Source of the DNA: Denticeps clupeoides
Taxonomy: Eukaryota; Chordata; Actinopteri; Clupeiformes; Denticipitidae
DNA length: 64,000 nucleotides
Direction of reading: 5' to 3'
Assembly: GCF_900700375.1 (NCBI RefSeq)
Contig: NC_041720.1
Location: 21,562,345 to 21,626,344 of the forward strand
Position 1 is the stretch's first letter. Each line of letters opens with the position of its first letter. Positions 33,006 through 45,551 of this stretch are shown here, one piece after another. The translations under genes and the position numbers were made by a program. Below the pieces are notes generated by a model. The model saw only the letters and a program-made list of their open reading frames with translations. It did no database searches and was not told the origin of the DNA.

Positions 33006-33410
33006 CCCAAATGTGTTATCATTTGACATCTTTGACTTGCACTGTTTTGGGATTCTGTTTTTCGTGATGGTCCCTGTTCCCTGGAGACCACTAGCTTTCA
33101 GGGCATCTAGCAGTTTGACAGAAGTGAAAAATCTGTCAAAGTATAGGTGTGTTCCTCGTGGAAGAGTCTGTGCCATCTGATTGACAGCATTCCCTCCGAT
33201 TCCCAGGTGATGGTCAGTGAACGTGTTCTTGCCCTTATAAACCTCGAAGTCCAGCACCAGACCACTTGGACTGGCAAGCACAAAGGCTTGCACAATCCTT
33301 TCAACCTTACTCATCCGCTGGCTTTCTGTTTTGTGAACAATGGTCATAATGAGAGTTGGTAAATCCTGCTGTCCTCTCCAGAGGACACTGAATACAAGTT
33401 GTGTTTTCAA
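32281..33410 (-). pseudogene. piggyBac-type DNA transposase fragment
   Basis: The minus strand encodes the catalytic half of a piggyBac (DDE_Tnp_1_7) transposase: [37 protein letters not shown] (second catalytic Asp), then after a long A tract VIKWQDNKAV, YNTNMGGVDLCDRM (third catalytic Asp) and HTRKWTVHTILPFFDL. The first catalytic Asp is not evident. The N-terminal half is missing. A minus-strand A tract of about 30 (plus T run at 32976-33005) lies between the two reading frames. No terminal repeats were found. Confidence 0.8.
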
Positions 33411-33624
33411 AGGGTTAAATTCACTTCACATGTTTGAAATCTTATTAAAGTTAAGACTATCATAATAAAGAAAAAAAAAAGATTTTTGACGGCACAGACA
33501 TATTTTCTATGAAATAATTAGCACTTACCTCTCCTATTGCCGTAAAATGTGGCTGATGCAATGCCGGCAATTTTGAAAAGTCAGTACATGTCACTTGAAA
33601 GGATGAGGGGCTTACTGAGCACAT

Positions 33625-33770
33625 CATTAGAAAGCCCATATTACACTCAATTGGAGTTAACCAAAATATAACAGGACCTACTCATGAGGGTGAACACACG
33701 CTTAATCTCGCTTTTAAAATTTTAGACAATTTATCAACGCTGATAAATGCTAATGAATACCCACACACAA
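33625..33770 (+). pseudogene. LINE endonuclease fragment (plus strand)
   Basis: The plus strand reads ELTQNITGPTHEGEHTLNLAF-like residues, typical of the late endonuclease domain of fish LINEs (Q-x-PTH...HTLDL). It suits the same copy as 30886-31255, split by later insertions. Confidence 0.55.
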
Positions 33771-33774
33771 AGGG

Positions 33775-34872
33775 CTTCCCTTGGCTCAGCACCTCTTCAA
33801 TAACTATAAATAACTCTGGTCCCAGGATATCCCAAAATGAAATAAAAAATTCCACTGGGAGTCCATCCAGGCCCGGAGTTTTCCGGCGATTCATGCAATG
33901 AATTACCTTGGTGACTTCTTCTAAGGTAATGGGAGCCTCTAGGCTGCCCCGGGCATCACTAGGAAGAACCTTATCTAGCTTGGCCAGGAATCCTGAGCCC
34001 CAAACCGGGTCTGTACTCCATTTGTTAAAAAGATTTTTATAAAACGAAGTTGCAACCTCTAGCATCTGGGAGGTTGTCCGTGAGAGACTCCCCATGTTGG
34101 TTGCGGAGAGTTTCAAATCTTTTCTCCACTTTGGAGTCTCTCACTCTGTTGAAGAAAAATGCTGTGCATTTTTCGTTTTCCTCCAACTTTTGACACCTGG
34201 CACAGAACAAGGACGTTTTAGCCTGCTGCTCAAGCAGCTGCCGCTAATGATCCTTGAGCTCTGTGGCCTTACCAGGATTAAAAATTAAAAAAATTTTAAA
34301 ACGAGAGTACAGTTCATGCAACTCCTCCTCTAAATGTGTGATACGCCAGCGGTGGGAGGCTCTGCGCTGTTTTGAATAGTTGATGGTAAGGGTCTTGATT
34401 TTACTCTTGACCCCTTCCCACCAATCTATCACCGAGGAGCCGGGATCTCTGTACTCGGTCCAAAGCTTAAACTGGTCTAAAAACAGCTCCCTGTACTCCT
34501 CCTCTTCTAAGAGAGAGATGTTGAATTTCCAGTAGCCGGGACCATGGGCTGGGGCATCGACAATCTTTGCCTCCAGCATCACATGATCTGATGGCCACTG
34601 GGGAGATACCCCCCATGCTAAAATGTAGTCGATGCGACTACAAGAGCCACGGGTATTGTGCCAGGTCATTCCCAGATCACTAGGGTTGCAAAACTGAAAC
34701 TGTCAGTAAGGTTGAAATGACGCACAAACTGTGGAATACTGACATCACCTTTCCCTTCTAGACATCTTGTCATTGGGGGTGACTTCAACATCTTCCTCGA
34801 TGTTAAACGAAAGCTCTATACGATAGGTGGCTTTCACTGGAGCGTAGACGCACAGAACTCTAATGTGCTGCC
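33775..34872 (-). pseudogene. Family A ORF2 fragment K6 (endonuclease to RT N-terminus)
   Basis: From the right: endonuclease end with SRIDYILA and SDHVMLEAKI, WWEGVKSKIKTLTINYSKQR, EENEKCTAFFFNRV-like, TPGLDGLPVEFFISFWDILG. Several stops and indels break it. The left edge (33775) cuts RT just after LSQGK. At 34759-34798 a 40-base piece is inverted in place. The right edge joins the 3' UTR of K7 at about 34873. Confidence 0.85.
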
Positions 34873-35189
34873 ACCTGGCCTGTCCCTGAAGCGAGCACAG
34901 TAGCACCCTGGGGTGTCCTCGCCGTGTGCTACTAGAAAAAAAATCTCTTAAAAAATAAAATGCTACCTAAATCAAACGTGAATAAGGGACCCTCCAAATG
35001 GTCCAAATCCCACACCACAAAATTGAAAAATAAGTTAAATAAATATATAAATCCACCCCCTAGTTTAAAAATAGAAGGCAGTCGCTTTAACTTTCTGAGC
35101 TTTTTTGTTTTAAATAAAACTGCAGCCACTACTTGCTTTGAGGACAAAAGGAGAAGATGGTCCAGACGCCACAAAAAATGGCAACTAGG

Positions 35190-37867
35190 CTACGAGCCAA
35201 GAAGGGCGTGCCACTTAAGAGTAGCCTCTTCGTAGCCCATGTTGGTGACGTCCTTCTCCATCCTGAAGTCGAGTTCAGCTTGGGTTTTACGGAAGACACC
35301 CTGGGGAGTGAAGTCCGTCCCCCTCCGGATGAGAGCGGCCCTTGCATCCCAGATGGCAGATTTGGTAATGCTAACGACCTCCCACACCCGAAGGGCTGTT
35401 GACCCCACTGGTCCACTGTCCACAATGTGCACAAATGGCGCATCAGGAAACTCAGCCACAGACGTACGAGGTATTGGTGGGGGTGCTCGTGAGGAGCGAC
35501 CAGACAGCGACAAAGCTGCGAGAGGTAGAGGCAATCGAGTTTAAGAGGGATGTCAGGTACATCTCTCCCCCCCTCCTCTTTCCTCAGGTACATTACTTCA
35601 CGCCTCACATACTTATACCTGCCCCCCCAGATCAAGCTGAAAACATCCTTTGTTAAACCCCGTTTCATAGCACGGGGAAGGGGGTACACCTGTGCAGGGT
35701 AGAGCAATGTGGGCAGAATGTCCACCTTTTAACACAAGTACCTTTCCGAGGAAGGAGAGGGACCTCCCCTTCCACAACCCCATCTTCCGTCTGGCCTTAG
35801 CCAAGCGTTCTTCCCAGTTGGCCTGGGCCGCCCCTTCAGACTGGAAGAGGATGCCCAAGACTTTAAGAGAGCCTTCACATTGGGGTAAGTCCCCGAAAAG
35901 GTCCTCCCTGCCCTTCCAGCCACCAAAGTACTTAACCACCGACTTTTGAAGATTAAGTGCTGCGCCGGAAGCTCTGCCGAACGCCTGGACCAGGTCCAGC
36001 GCCTGACCGAGGGACCGGCTCGAGCATGCAAATATGGTGGTATCGTCCGCATACTGAGCCAGTTTAACCCTTAAACCACCTCTCCCTGGAAGCAGCAGAC
36101 CATCCACTGTGGGACTGGCACGGATGGCAGCTGCCAGGGGTTCGATGTAAAGAGCATATCCTCCGCCCATGCGATCGCATCCCGGATCAGGTGTAAATTC
36201 CAGAATGCAGATAGTCCAGGGACACCGCATGTCTGGTCAACATGGACCAGACTGGTCATAACTTTCTTCAGGCGCTCAGTCAGTATCTTTGCAATGAGCT
36301 TTGCATCAACGCAAAGCATGGTCAGGGGTCTCCAGTTGGCCAAGTCAGCTTTATTGCCTTTCTTGTACAACAAGGAGAGCACACCTGACCTCATACTTTT
36401 TGTCAGCTTCCCTTGGCTCAGCACCTCTTCAATAACCATAAATAACTCTGGTCCCACGACATCCCAAAATGAAATATAAAATTCCACTGGGAGTCCATCC
36501 AGGCCCGGAGTTTTCCGGCAATTCATGCAATGAATTACCTTGGTGACTTCTTCTAAGGTAATGGGAGCCTCTAGGCTACCCCGGGCATCACTAGGAAGAA
36601 CCTTCTCTAGCTTGGCCAGGAAACCTGAGCTCCCAACCGGGTCTGTACTCCGTTTTATAAAAACCTTTTTAACAAACGAAGTTGCAACCTCTAGCATCTG
36701 GGATGTGTCCGTGAGAGACTCCCCATGTTGGTTGCGGAGAGTTTCGAAGCTTTTCTCCGCTTTGGGGTCTCTCACTTTATTGAAGAAAAATGCAGTACAT
36801 TTTTCATTTTCTTCCAACTTTTGACATCTGGCACGGAACAAGGAGGTTTTGGCCTGCTGCTCATGCAGCTGCCGCAAACAATCCTTGAGTTCCGTGGTCC
36901 TACCGGGATTAAAATTCCCCCCATTGTTAAAACGAGAGTACAGTTCCTGCAACTCCTCCTCTAAACGTGTGATACGCCAGCGCTGGGAGGCTCTGCGCTG
37001 TTTTGAGTAGTTGATGGTGAGGGTCTTGATTTTACTCTTGACCCCTTCCCACCAATCTATCACAGAGGAGCCAGGATCTCTGTACTCGGTCCAAAGCTTA
37101 AACTGATCTAAAAACAGCTCCCTGTACTCCTTCTCTTCTAAGAGAGAGATGTTGAATTTCCAGTAGCCAGGACCATGGGCTGGGGCATCGATAGTAATCT
37201 TTGCCTCCAGCATCACATGATCCGATGGCCACTGGGGAGACAGGGAGACCGCTTTGAACCGCATGGGGGGTGCTGCTAAAATGTAGTCGATATGACTACA
37301 AGAGCCACGGGTATTGTGCCAGGTCATTCCCAGATCACTAGGGTTGCAAAACTTGAAACCGTCAGTTAGGTTGAAATTACGCACAAACTTAAGAAAATGT
37401 GGGATACTGACATCACTTTTCCCTTCGAGGAAGATGTTGAAGTCCCCCCCAATGACGAGATGTCTGGATGTTAAACAAAAGGGGACCAACTGCTCTAACA
37501 GCTCTATGCGAGAGGTGGCTTTCACTGGAGCGTAGACGCACAGAACTCTAATGTGCTGCCCCCTCCATGTGGCGTCCACCCCCAACACCCTTCCGGGAAG
37601 AACCGTGAAGGGGCTTATACTTTGAAAGGCGTGGTACCCAAAAAGGATTCCCACGCCTGAAGAATGGACGCCACCCACACTCCAGTGAGACTCACCCAAG
37701 TTCCAGTTCTGGGTGAATATGGCCACATCTCGCTGGTCCCGGAGGTGAGCTTCCTGCAGTAAACACAGGTCAAAGGGAGAGGATGCCAGTTGGTTAAAAA
37801 CAGCTGTGCGTTTTACGAAATTTTTCAACCCTCTGACGTTCAATGTTAAAATTTTTAACTCGGCCAT
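35190..37867 (-). pseudogene. Family A ORF2, K7, broken
   Basis: The endonuclease and first half of RT are open for 598 codons from MAELKILTLNVRGL at 37867: GGDFNIFLE, SHIDYILA, SDHVMLEAKI, TPGLDGLPVEFY and DQTCGVPG. Two deletions are clear. One near 36160 removes the SLDQEKAF and GGVRQGCPLSPLL motifs; YADD survives in the next piece. Another near 35417 removes much of the C-terminal region including the CCHC motif. Confidence 0.88.
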
Positions 37868-37970
37868 GGGGGGTTAAAAAATTAAAATGAATAAAATTAT
37901 TTCTAAAAACATAAAACCCATAAAATAATAAATAAATAAAATTATAAAACCCCAGCCATAAAACCCCCCT

Positions 37971-39361
37971 TCACCCAACCACCCCACCCGCAAACTCCAT
38001 CAGCCTCCAGAGACCCTCATCAATATAGTCTAACTGAAGTTTTTCTTCCCAATCCACTCCGGGTCCCTCCACAGGCTGACTGGACAGATGGGGAGGGGGT
38101 GGAGGGGCTAAAAATCCTTCTCCCGGGGTGTCGTCTTCTCGGTCCTTACTTGGCGAGGCCCTGGCTGGAGAAAGGGCCTCTTCTGGTGTCTCAGCCTCCC
38201 TTCTACTTTGCTTGTTCGTGGTGTCTTTTTTTAAACTTCCCTTTTCTTTTGGGGGGTCTGGTTGCCGGGGTCTCTGGAACCACAGCCGACTCTGCACCCT
38301 TGGTAGCCAGAATCGCCTGAGCCCCCTGCGGCTGACTTTGGACCTCTTCACGTTGGGGGGATTCCACCAGAGTGTCCGAATACAGTGGTTTGTATTGGGG
38401 GCAGGCCCGGGCCAGATGGTTATCCCCGCCGCAGATCTTGCAGCGGCGTGGCCTGGTGCAGTCTTTGGCCATGTGGCCTTTGTCCAGGCAATTCCTGCAC
38501 TTAATATTGGTGCAGGCGTCAGCTGTGTGACCCCTCCCCAGACAAAGTTTGCAGAAGGGAGGCTGCTGCGGATAAAAAAGGTAACCTCTGTTCCCTTCAA
38601 TAGTAAAATGGGGTGGCACAATCCGTCTGGAGCCGAGGGATCGGGACGTAGCCGGGCCTGGAACTGGCGTCTCCCATTCCATATGCCCAGCTCGTCCCGC
38701 ATCTCCTGATGGCCAGGCTAAAGTTCAACGTATTGTTGAAGGAATTTCCTGACGGTTTCTGCAGGTAAAAAGGGGTTGAAGACGTGGACGGTGATGATCT
38801 TTTTATCAGCCCACCAGAGCTGTTCCACTACGTAGTTCCTCAACCCCTCTTCTTTCTTATCTCTGCATACCTCCAGCATGGTCCTAAATCTTCCATCGGC
38901 GAGGACAGTGACGTCAACGAAGCGCTGGGGACCATTCCTCTGTACACAAACGATGTCATTCGCCTTTAAGCTCAGGACTCCGAACAGGACCTCCCTGATA
39001 AATGGTACCCTCTCAGGGAAGCCCTGGGGGTCTGCTCCCCTCCACCGAAACCTCAGAGTGTTCTTCACTCTCGTCGCTGCCACCTCGGTGGAGGGGCTGT
39101 CTCTGTTTTGAGTCCCCCGGTTGAGACCTCTGCTACAGGTTTATCTTCCTTAATAACTTCTTCCGCTTTCGAAACCTGCTGCTTCACCTCCTTCTCTTTT
39201 GTTGAATGGCTGTGCTGGTCCCACTCCCGAATGGTCCCCATTTCCTTCTTCCTCGCCGACTGGACTTTAGCTGGAGGCATGCTACCTGCTGCTCCTGCCA
39301 GGTCTTTCGTCGCTGTCATCATCGTTGCCGCCTTCTTCCTGGCCTTAACTCCAGACTCCAT
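37971..39361 (-). pseudogene. Family A ORF1, K7, broken
   Basis: Reads from MESGVKARKK at 39361 in three frames, with changes near 39080 and 38710 and another after the ARLRPDPSAPDGLCHP motif near 38610. The knuckles CKLCLGRGHTADAC, CRNCLDKGHMAKDC and CKICGGDNHLARAC are intact. The C-terminus LDYIDEGLWRLMEFAGG matches the family. Confidence 0.87.
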
Positions 39362-39442
39362 TTTAGGAAGGGGTGCAGAGCCCTAAAAAGGGCTCTGTAA
39401 GTGCTGAGCCTTTGAAAAGGCTGTTGGAAAAAAAGTGCTGGG

Positions 39443-42400
39443 TGTTCAAATTCAAATTCAAATTTTATTTGTCACATACACAGTCATACACGGTATGATG
39501 TGCAGTGAAATGCTTTCTGCAACTGCTAAAGACCACAGTATTGCAAATGTTGCAAGTAAACAGTGAACCAATATGCAAATATTGCAAACATAACCAAGTA
39601 TTACACTTTTACGTCTTTAACATAAAATATGTGTAACTGGTAGGGTGAAGGTGTGCAAATGAGTTACAGTTTTTACAATGTTTAAAGAAAGAAGAAAGAG
39701 CCATAAAGAAAGAGCAGTAAGGACCTAAAAAGCGCAGAGTCATTTTGTGCAAAGTGGTTTTGTGCAAAAGAGTCCGGAGTGATTGGAGGTGAAAGTGCAT
39801 GAGTTCTATGTACTGTTGTTGAGAGCTTGGACAGCCTGCGGGAAGAAGCTCCTCCTCATTCTCTCTGTGTTGGACTTCAGGGAGCGAAAGCACTTCCCTG
39901 ATCGCAGCAGAGAGAAGAGTCCATTGTTGGGGTGGGTGAGGTCCTTCACTATCTTCCTGGCCCTGGTGCAGCACCGTTTGCTGTAGATAGATTGAAGGTC
40001 AGGGAGCTTGGTACGGATGATTCGTTCGGCTGATCGAACCACCCTCTGTAGGGCTCGCCTGTCCTTCATGGTGCTGTTCCCGAACCAGGTTGAGATATTT
40101 CCCGTCAGGATGCTCTCTATGGTGCAGGAGTAGAAGTTCCTGAGCACCTTGGAGGGCAGTCTGAAGTCTCTCAGGTGTCTGAGGTGGTAGAGACGCTGCC
40201 GGGCCTTTTTCACCACGGTGTTGATGTGACAGGACCATGACAGGTCCTGCGTGATGTTAACACCGAGGTAACGGAAGCTGTCCACTCTCTCCACTGGGCT
40301 CCTATTGATGACAGGGGTCTGGTAGGTCCTCTCCTGCTTTGTACTGAAGTCCACTATTAACTCCTTTGTCTTGCTGACGTTCAGGTGGAGATTGTTCCTC
40401 TGGCACCAGTTCGCCAGATTTCCAACCTCCTCCAGGTAGGCCATCTCATCGTTGTCAGAGATCAGGCCCACCACGACAGTGTCGTCAGCAAACTTGATGA
40501 TAGTGGTGGAGTTAGAAGTGGCTGTACAGTCATGGGTGTACAGGGAGTACAGCAGGGGGCTCAAAACACAGCCCTGGGGGGTTCCAGTGCTGAGGGTGAT
40601 GGAGGTTGAGACATGTCCACCCATCCTTACTGCCTGTGGTCTCCCGGTTAGGAAGTTGGAGATCCACTGACAGAGAGATGAGCTGAGTCCCAGGTGCTCC
40701 AGCTTGGTGGTGAGTGTGGAAGGGATTATTGTGTTAAATGCTGAACTGTAGTCAATGAAGAGCATTTTAACATAATTTCCCTTCCGAGTGTCCAGGTGGG
40801 TGAGTGCAGTATGGAGGAGATGTGATATGGCGTCATCCGTGGACCGGTTGGGACGGTATGCAAACTGTAGTGGGTCGAGTGTATCTGGTAGTGAAGAAAT
40901 GATGAAGTCTCTGACCAGCCGTTCAAAGATCTTCATCACTACTGAGGTGAGGGCTACAGGGCGGTAGTCGTTGAGGGAGGCAGGATGGGTTTTCTTGGGG
41001 ACCGGAACAATGATGGACTCCTTGAAGCATGTGGGGATCACCGACTGAGATAGAGAGAGGTTGAATATCTCTGTAAACACAGGTGCTAGCTGGTCCGCGC
41101 AGGCTCTGAGGATTCTCCCCGAGATGCCGTCTGGTCCTGTTGCCTTCCTGGTGTTCACTCTCTTGAAGGCTCTCCTCACGTCATGCTCGGTGATGACGAA
41201 CGCGTTCTCGGTGCTGGCAGTGTCCTCCCGTCTGCAGCTGTTGGAGCCGCTAGCCGTAGCTTTGCTAGTGCCTTTAGCTGCAGCCTCGAAGCGAGCATAG
41301 AACGTATTTAGCTCGTCTGCCAGAGATACGTCCGCGTTCGTCATACCGGATGTTGGTGCTTTATAGTCCGTTATTGTCCGTAGTCCCCGCCACAGGCTCC
41401 TAGAGTCACTCTGTTCGAGTTGTGACTCCAGTTTCTTCCCGTAGCGCTGCTTCGCCTCCTTCACCGCTTTCCTGACGCTGTATGATGCAGCCTTGTATGG
41501 TTCCATGTCCCCGGAAGTGAGCCCTGCGTTATAGGTCGCGGTGCGAGATTTCAGAGCGTCGCGGATGGTTTTATCCACCCACGGCTTCTGGTTGGGAAAC
41601 GTTCTGACGATCGTTTTCTGAACTGTGTCATCCGTTAGTTTCCCAATGAAACTCACAACCGCTTCCGCAAACTCACTGATGTTTCCGGAACTACTCTGGA
41701 ACATGCCCCAGTCTGCGTCCTGAAGAGCGGCCACCGATTGGTCCGTCCAGCGTGCCACCTCCCTCTGACCCGGAACTTCCTGTTTAAGCCTTTGTTTGTA
41801 TTTAGGCATGAGGAAGATGGCGGCGTGGTCGGATTTTCCAAATGGTGGACGAGATTGTGCCCTGTATCCGTCCTTTATTGTCGTGTAGCAATGGTACAGT
41901 GTCCTTTCGCCCCTGGTGGGGCAGGTGATGTGCTGATGAAAGTTCGGCGCTGCGCGTTTGAGGCTGGCATTATTAAAATCTCCTGCCACAATAAGCGCAG
42001 CGTCCCGGTGCTGTGTTTGGTGCTGTGTGAGCGCCTCCTGCAGTTCGCCTATGGCAGTGTCCGTGTCCGCTTTCGGCGGAATGTAAGCGGCGCTGATGAT
42101 GACCGATGTAAACTCCCGAGGAAGGTAAAAAGGACGACACTTGATGGACAGTAGTTCCAGATTCGGCGAGCACGAGTGTGTGAGGGGAGAAATTGAATTA
42201 CACCAGTTCCTATTTACCATCAAACACACTCCGCCTCCCCTTGTCTTCCCCGAGTCGTGTGTCCTGTCCATGCGGTGGACCGAGAAGAACTCGGCCGGCT
42301 GGATGGCGTGGTCCGGCACCACTGGGTTCAGCCATATCTCGGTGAAGCAGAGGAGGTTGCAGTCCCGGATGTCTCTCTGGAACTTTACCCTGGCCCTGAG

Positions 42401-42464
42401 GTCATCGAGCTTGTTCTCCAGTGACTGGACGTTGGCGAGCAGGATGCTAGGCAGAGTAAATATT
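39443..42464 (-). mobile_element. L2-clade LINE, nearly complete (copy 2)
   Basis: The 3' end (39443) is a short tandem tail (ttcaaattcaaattcaaa), as usual for L2-group LINEs, which lack poly(A). The 3' UTR has the GTCACATACACAG-type motif common in fish L2 copies. The 5' end at 42464 lies at the first residues of the endonuclease. Flanking DNA is K7 5' UTR on one side and the ORF2 C-terminus of K1' on the other, which would not be adjacent in one uninterrupted LINE. Confidence 0.88.
39806..42464 (-). CDS. L2 LINE endonuclease-reverse transcriptase, open (5'-truncated)
   Basis: The frame is open over about 886 codons; the first Met is at 42322 but homology runs upstream to the element edge (ILLANVQSLENKLDDLRAR, CLLCFTEIWLN-like), so the native start is lost. 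Endonuclease: VAGDFNNASLK, GKSDHAAIFLM. RT: NDYRPVALTSVVMKIFERL, LFIDYSSAFNTI, GTPQGCVLSPLLYSLY and catalytic FADD (IKFADDTVVVG). The C-terminus ends QAVQALNNST. It acts by nicking DNA and copying its own RNA. Copy 1 of the duplication carries a frameshift here, this copy does not. A lost 5' end makes it unlikely to be autonomous. Confidence 0.85.
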
Positions 42465-45448
42465 GTTACACTGGGACTGTGGGCACTTGGGGTGCCTGGT
42501 CAGTCCATGCCTGTGCAGGACCTCTCTTACTGGCAGCTTGCCGTGGAGGCAACGCCAGTTGAGGTCTTGCAGACGGTGATCTAACTCAGGTGGCTGAATC
42601 CTGGCCCAAGTGCCTTCCTCAAGCCCCAAAAGGGCTTGAGTACCCCTTGTACTGAGCAGAGTCTTATACAAGACCCTATGCTTCAGCAAGGCTTCACCGA
42701 GACCGTCTGCCTGGATGGACTTACCCAGTCTAACAGCATACCTGTAGTGGGAAGGCAGCATCTCGGCCTTGGGAACAGCGTTTGTCCACAATGTGCACAA
42801 ATGGCGCATCGGGAAACTCAGCCACAGACGTACGAGGTATTGGTGGGGGTGCTCGTGAGGAGCGACCAGACGGCGACAAAGCTGCGAGAGGTAGAGGCAA
42901 TCGAGTTTAAGAGGGATGTCAGGTACATCTCTCCCCCCCTCCTCCTTCCTCAGGTACATTACTTCACGCCTCACATACTCATACCTGCCCCCCCAGATGA
43001 AGCTGAAAACATCCTTTGTTAAACCCCGTTTCATAGCACGGGGAAGGGGGTACACCTGTGCAAGGTAGAGCAATGTGGGCAGAATGTCCACCTTTAACAC
43101 AAGTACCTTTCCGAGGAAGGAGAGGGACCTCCCCTTCCACAACCCCATCTTCCGTCTGGCCTTAGCCAAGCGTTCTTCCCAGTTGGCCTGGGCCGCCCCT
43201 TCAGACTGGAAGAGGATGCCCAAGACTTTAAGAGGGCATTCACATTGGGGTAAGTCCCCGAAAAGGTCCTCCCTGCCCTTCCAGCCACCAAAGTACTTAA
43301 CCACCGACTTTTGAAGATTAAGTGCTGCGCCGGAAGCTCTGCCGAACGCCTGGACCAGGTCCAGCGCCTGACCGAGGAATCGGCTCGAGCATGCAAATAT
43401 GGTGGTATCGTCCGCATACTGAGCCAGTTTAACCCTTAAACCACCTCTCCCTGGAAGCAGCAGACCATCCACTGTGGGACTGGCACGGATGGCAGCTGCC
43501 AGGGGTTCGATGTAAAGAGCATATAAGAGCGGCGAGAGAGGGCAGCCCTGCCTCACCCCGCCAGTCTGGGGGATCCAAAAGCCGAGTGAGCCATTAAGGC
43601 ACACCCGACTGCCCACCTCCCGGTAGAGGGACTGGATCCACCCTATGAACTTTGCACCGATCCCCATTCTCTCCAACACTTTAAACAGAAAGCAGTGGTC
43701 TACATGATCAAACGCCTTCTCTTGGTCTAAACTGACCATTGCGAGGGGAATCTGGCGATCCTCGGCCCATGTGATCGCATCCCGGATCAGGTGTAAATTC
43801 CAGAATGCAGATCGTCCAGGGACACCACATGTCTGGTCAACATGGACCAGACTGGTCATAACTTTCTTCAGGCGCTCAGTCAGTATCTTTGCAATGAGCT
43901 TTGCATCAACGCAAGCATGGTCAGGGGTCTCCAGTTGGCCAAGTCAGCTTTATCGCCTTTTCACCTGACCTCATACTTTTTGTCAGCTTCCCTTGGCTCA
44001 GCACCTCTTCAATAACCATAAATAACTCTGGTCCCACGACATCCCAAAATGAAATATAAAATTCCACTGGGAGTCCATCCAGGCCTGGAGTTTTCCGGCG
44101 ATTCATGCAATGAATTACCTTGGTGACTTCTTCTAAGGTAATGGGAGCCTCTAGGCTACCCCGGGCATCACTAGGAAGAACCTTCTCTAGCTTGGCCAGG
44201 AAACCTGAGCCCCCAACCGGGTCTGTACTCCGTTTGTTAAAAAGGTTTTTATAAAACGAAGTTGCAACCTCTAGCATCTGGGATGTGTCCGTGAGAGACT
44301 CCCCATGTTGGTTGCGGAGAGTTTCGAAGCTTTTCTCCGCTTTGGGGTCTCTCACTTTATTGAAGAAAAATGCAGTACATTTTTCATTTTCTTCCAACTT
44401 TTGACACCTGGCACGGAACAAGAAGGTTTTGGCCTGCTGCTCATGCAGCTGCCGCAAACAATCCTTGAGTTCCGTGGCCCTGCCGGGATTAAAATTACCC
44501 CCATTGTTAAAACGAGAGTACAGTTCCTGCAACTCCTCCTCTAAACGTGTGATACGCCAGCGCTGGGAGGCTCTGCGCTGTTTTGAGTAGTTGATGGTGA
44601 GGGTCTTGATTTTACTCTTGACCCCTTCCCACCAATCTATCACAGAGGAGCCAGGATCTCTTTACTTGGTACAAAGCTTAAACTGATCTAAAAACAGCTC
44701 CCTGTACTCCTTCTCTTCTAAGAGAGAGATGTTGAATTTCCAGTAGCCAGGACCATGGGCTGGGGCATCGATAGTAATCTTTGCCTCCAGCATCACATGA
44801 TCCGATGGCCACTGGGGAGACAGGGAGACCGCTTTGAACTGCATGGGGGGTGCTGCTAAAATGTAGTCGATGCGACTACAAGAGCCACGGTTATTGTGCC
44901 AGGTCATTCCCAGATCACTAGGGTTGCAAAACTTGAAACCGTCAGTTAGGTTGAAATTACGCACAAACTTAAGAAAATGTGGGATACTGACATCACTTTT
45001 CCCTTAGAGGAAGATGTTGAAGTCACCCCCAATGACGAGATGTCTGGATGTTAAACAAAAGGGGACCAACTGCTCTAACAGCTCTATGCGAGAGGTGGAT
45101 TTTAAGTGGAGCGTAGACGCACAGAACTCTAATGTGCTTCCCCCTCCATGTGGCGTCCACCCCCAACACCCTTCCGGGAAGAACCGTGAAGGGGCTTATA
45201 CTTTGAAAGGCGTGGTTCCCAAAAAGGATTCCCACGCCTGACGAATGGACGCCACCCACACTCCAGTGAGACTCACCCAAGTTCCAGTTCTGGGTGAATA
45301 TGGCCACATCTCGCTGGTCCCGGAGGTGAACTTCCTGCAGTAAACATAGGTCAAAGGGAGAGGATGCCAGTTGGTTAAAAACAGCTGTGCGTTTTACGAA
45401 ATTTTTCAACCCTCTGACGTTCAATGTTAAAATTTTTAACTCGGCCAT
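42465..45448 (-). pseudogene. Family A ORF2, K1', broken
   Basis: Same domains and same breaks as the K1 copy: stops near 45008 and 44664, a 1-base loss near 43911 and a deletion near 43970. A Leu/Arg difference near 45390 is one of the few changes between the two. RT motifs SLDQEKAFDHVDH, GGVRQGCPLSPLL and YADD are intact in 43859-42465. Confidence 0.9.
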
Positions 45449-45551
45449 GGGGGGTTAAAAAATTAAAATGAATAAAATTATTTCTAAAACCATAAAACCC
45501 ATAAAATAATAAATAAATAAAATTATAAAACCCCAGCCATAAAACCCCCCT

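Larger units (their letters stand above)
34873..39442 (-). mobile_element. U2-specific LINE family A, copy K7
   Basis: K7 holds an inner part of the family A 3' UTR (with a 24-base in-place inversion at 34887-34910), ORF2 with two internal deletions, ORF1 and the 5' UTR up to about 39442, including the 9-bp hairpin (near 39377). The last 50 or so bases with the terminal stem-loop are missing where the L2 LINE tail begins. Confidence 0.88.

Noticed and set aside
32260-33480. Complete piggyBac transposon
   Set aside because: No terminal inverted repeats with TTAA flanks were found, and the N-terminal half of the transposase is missing.
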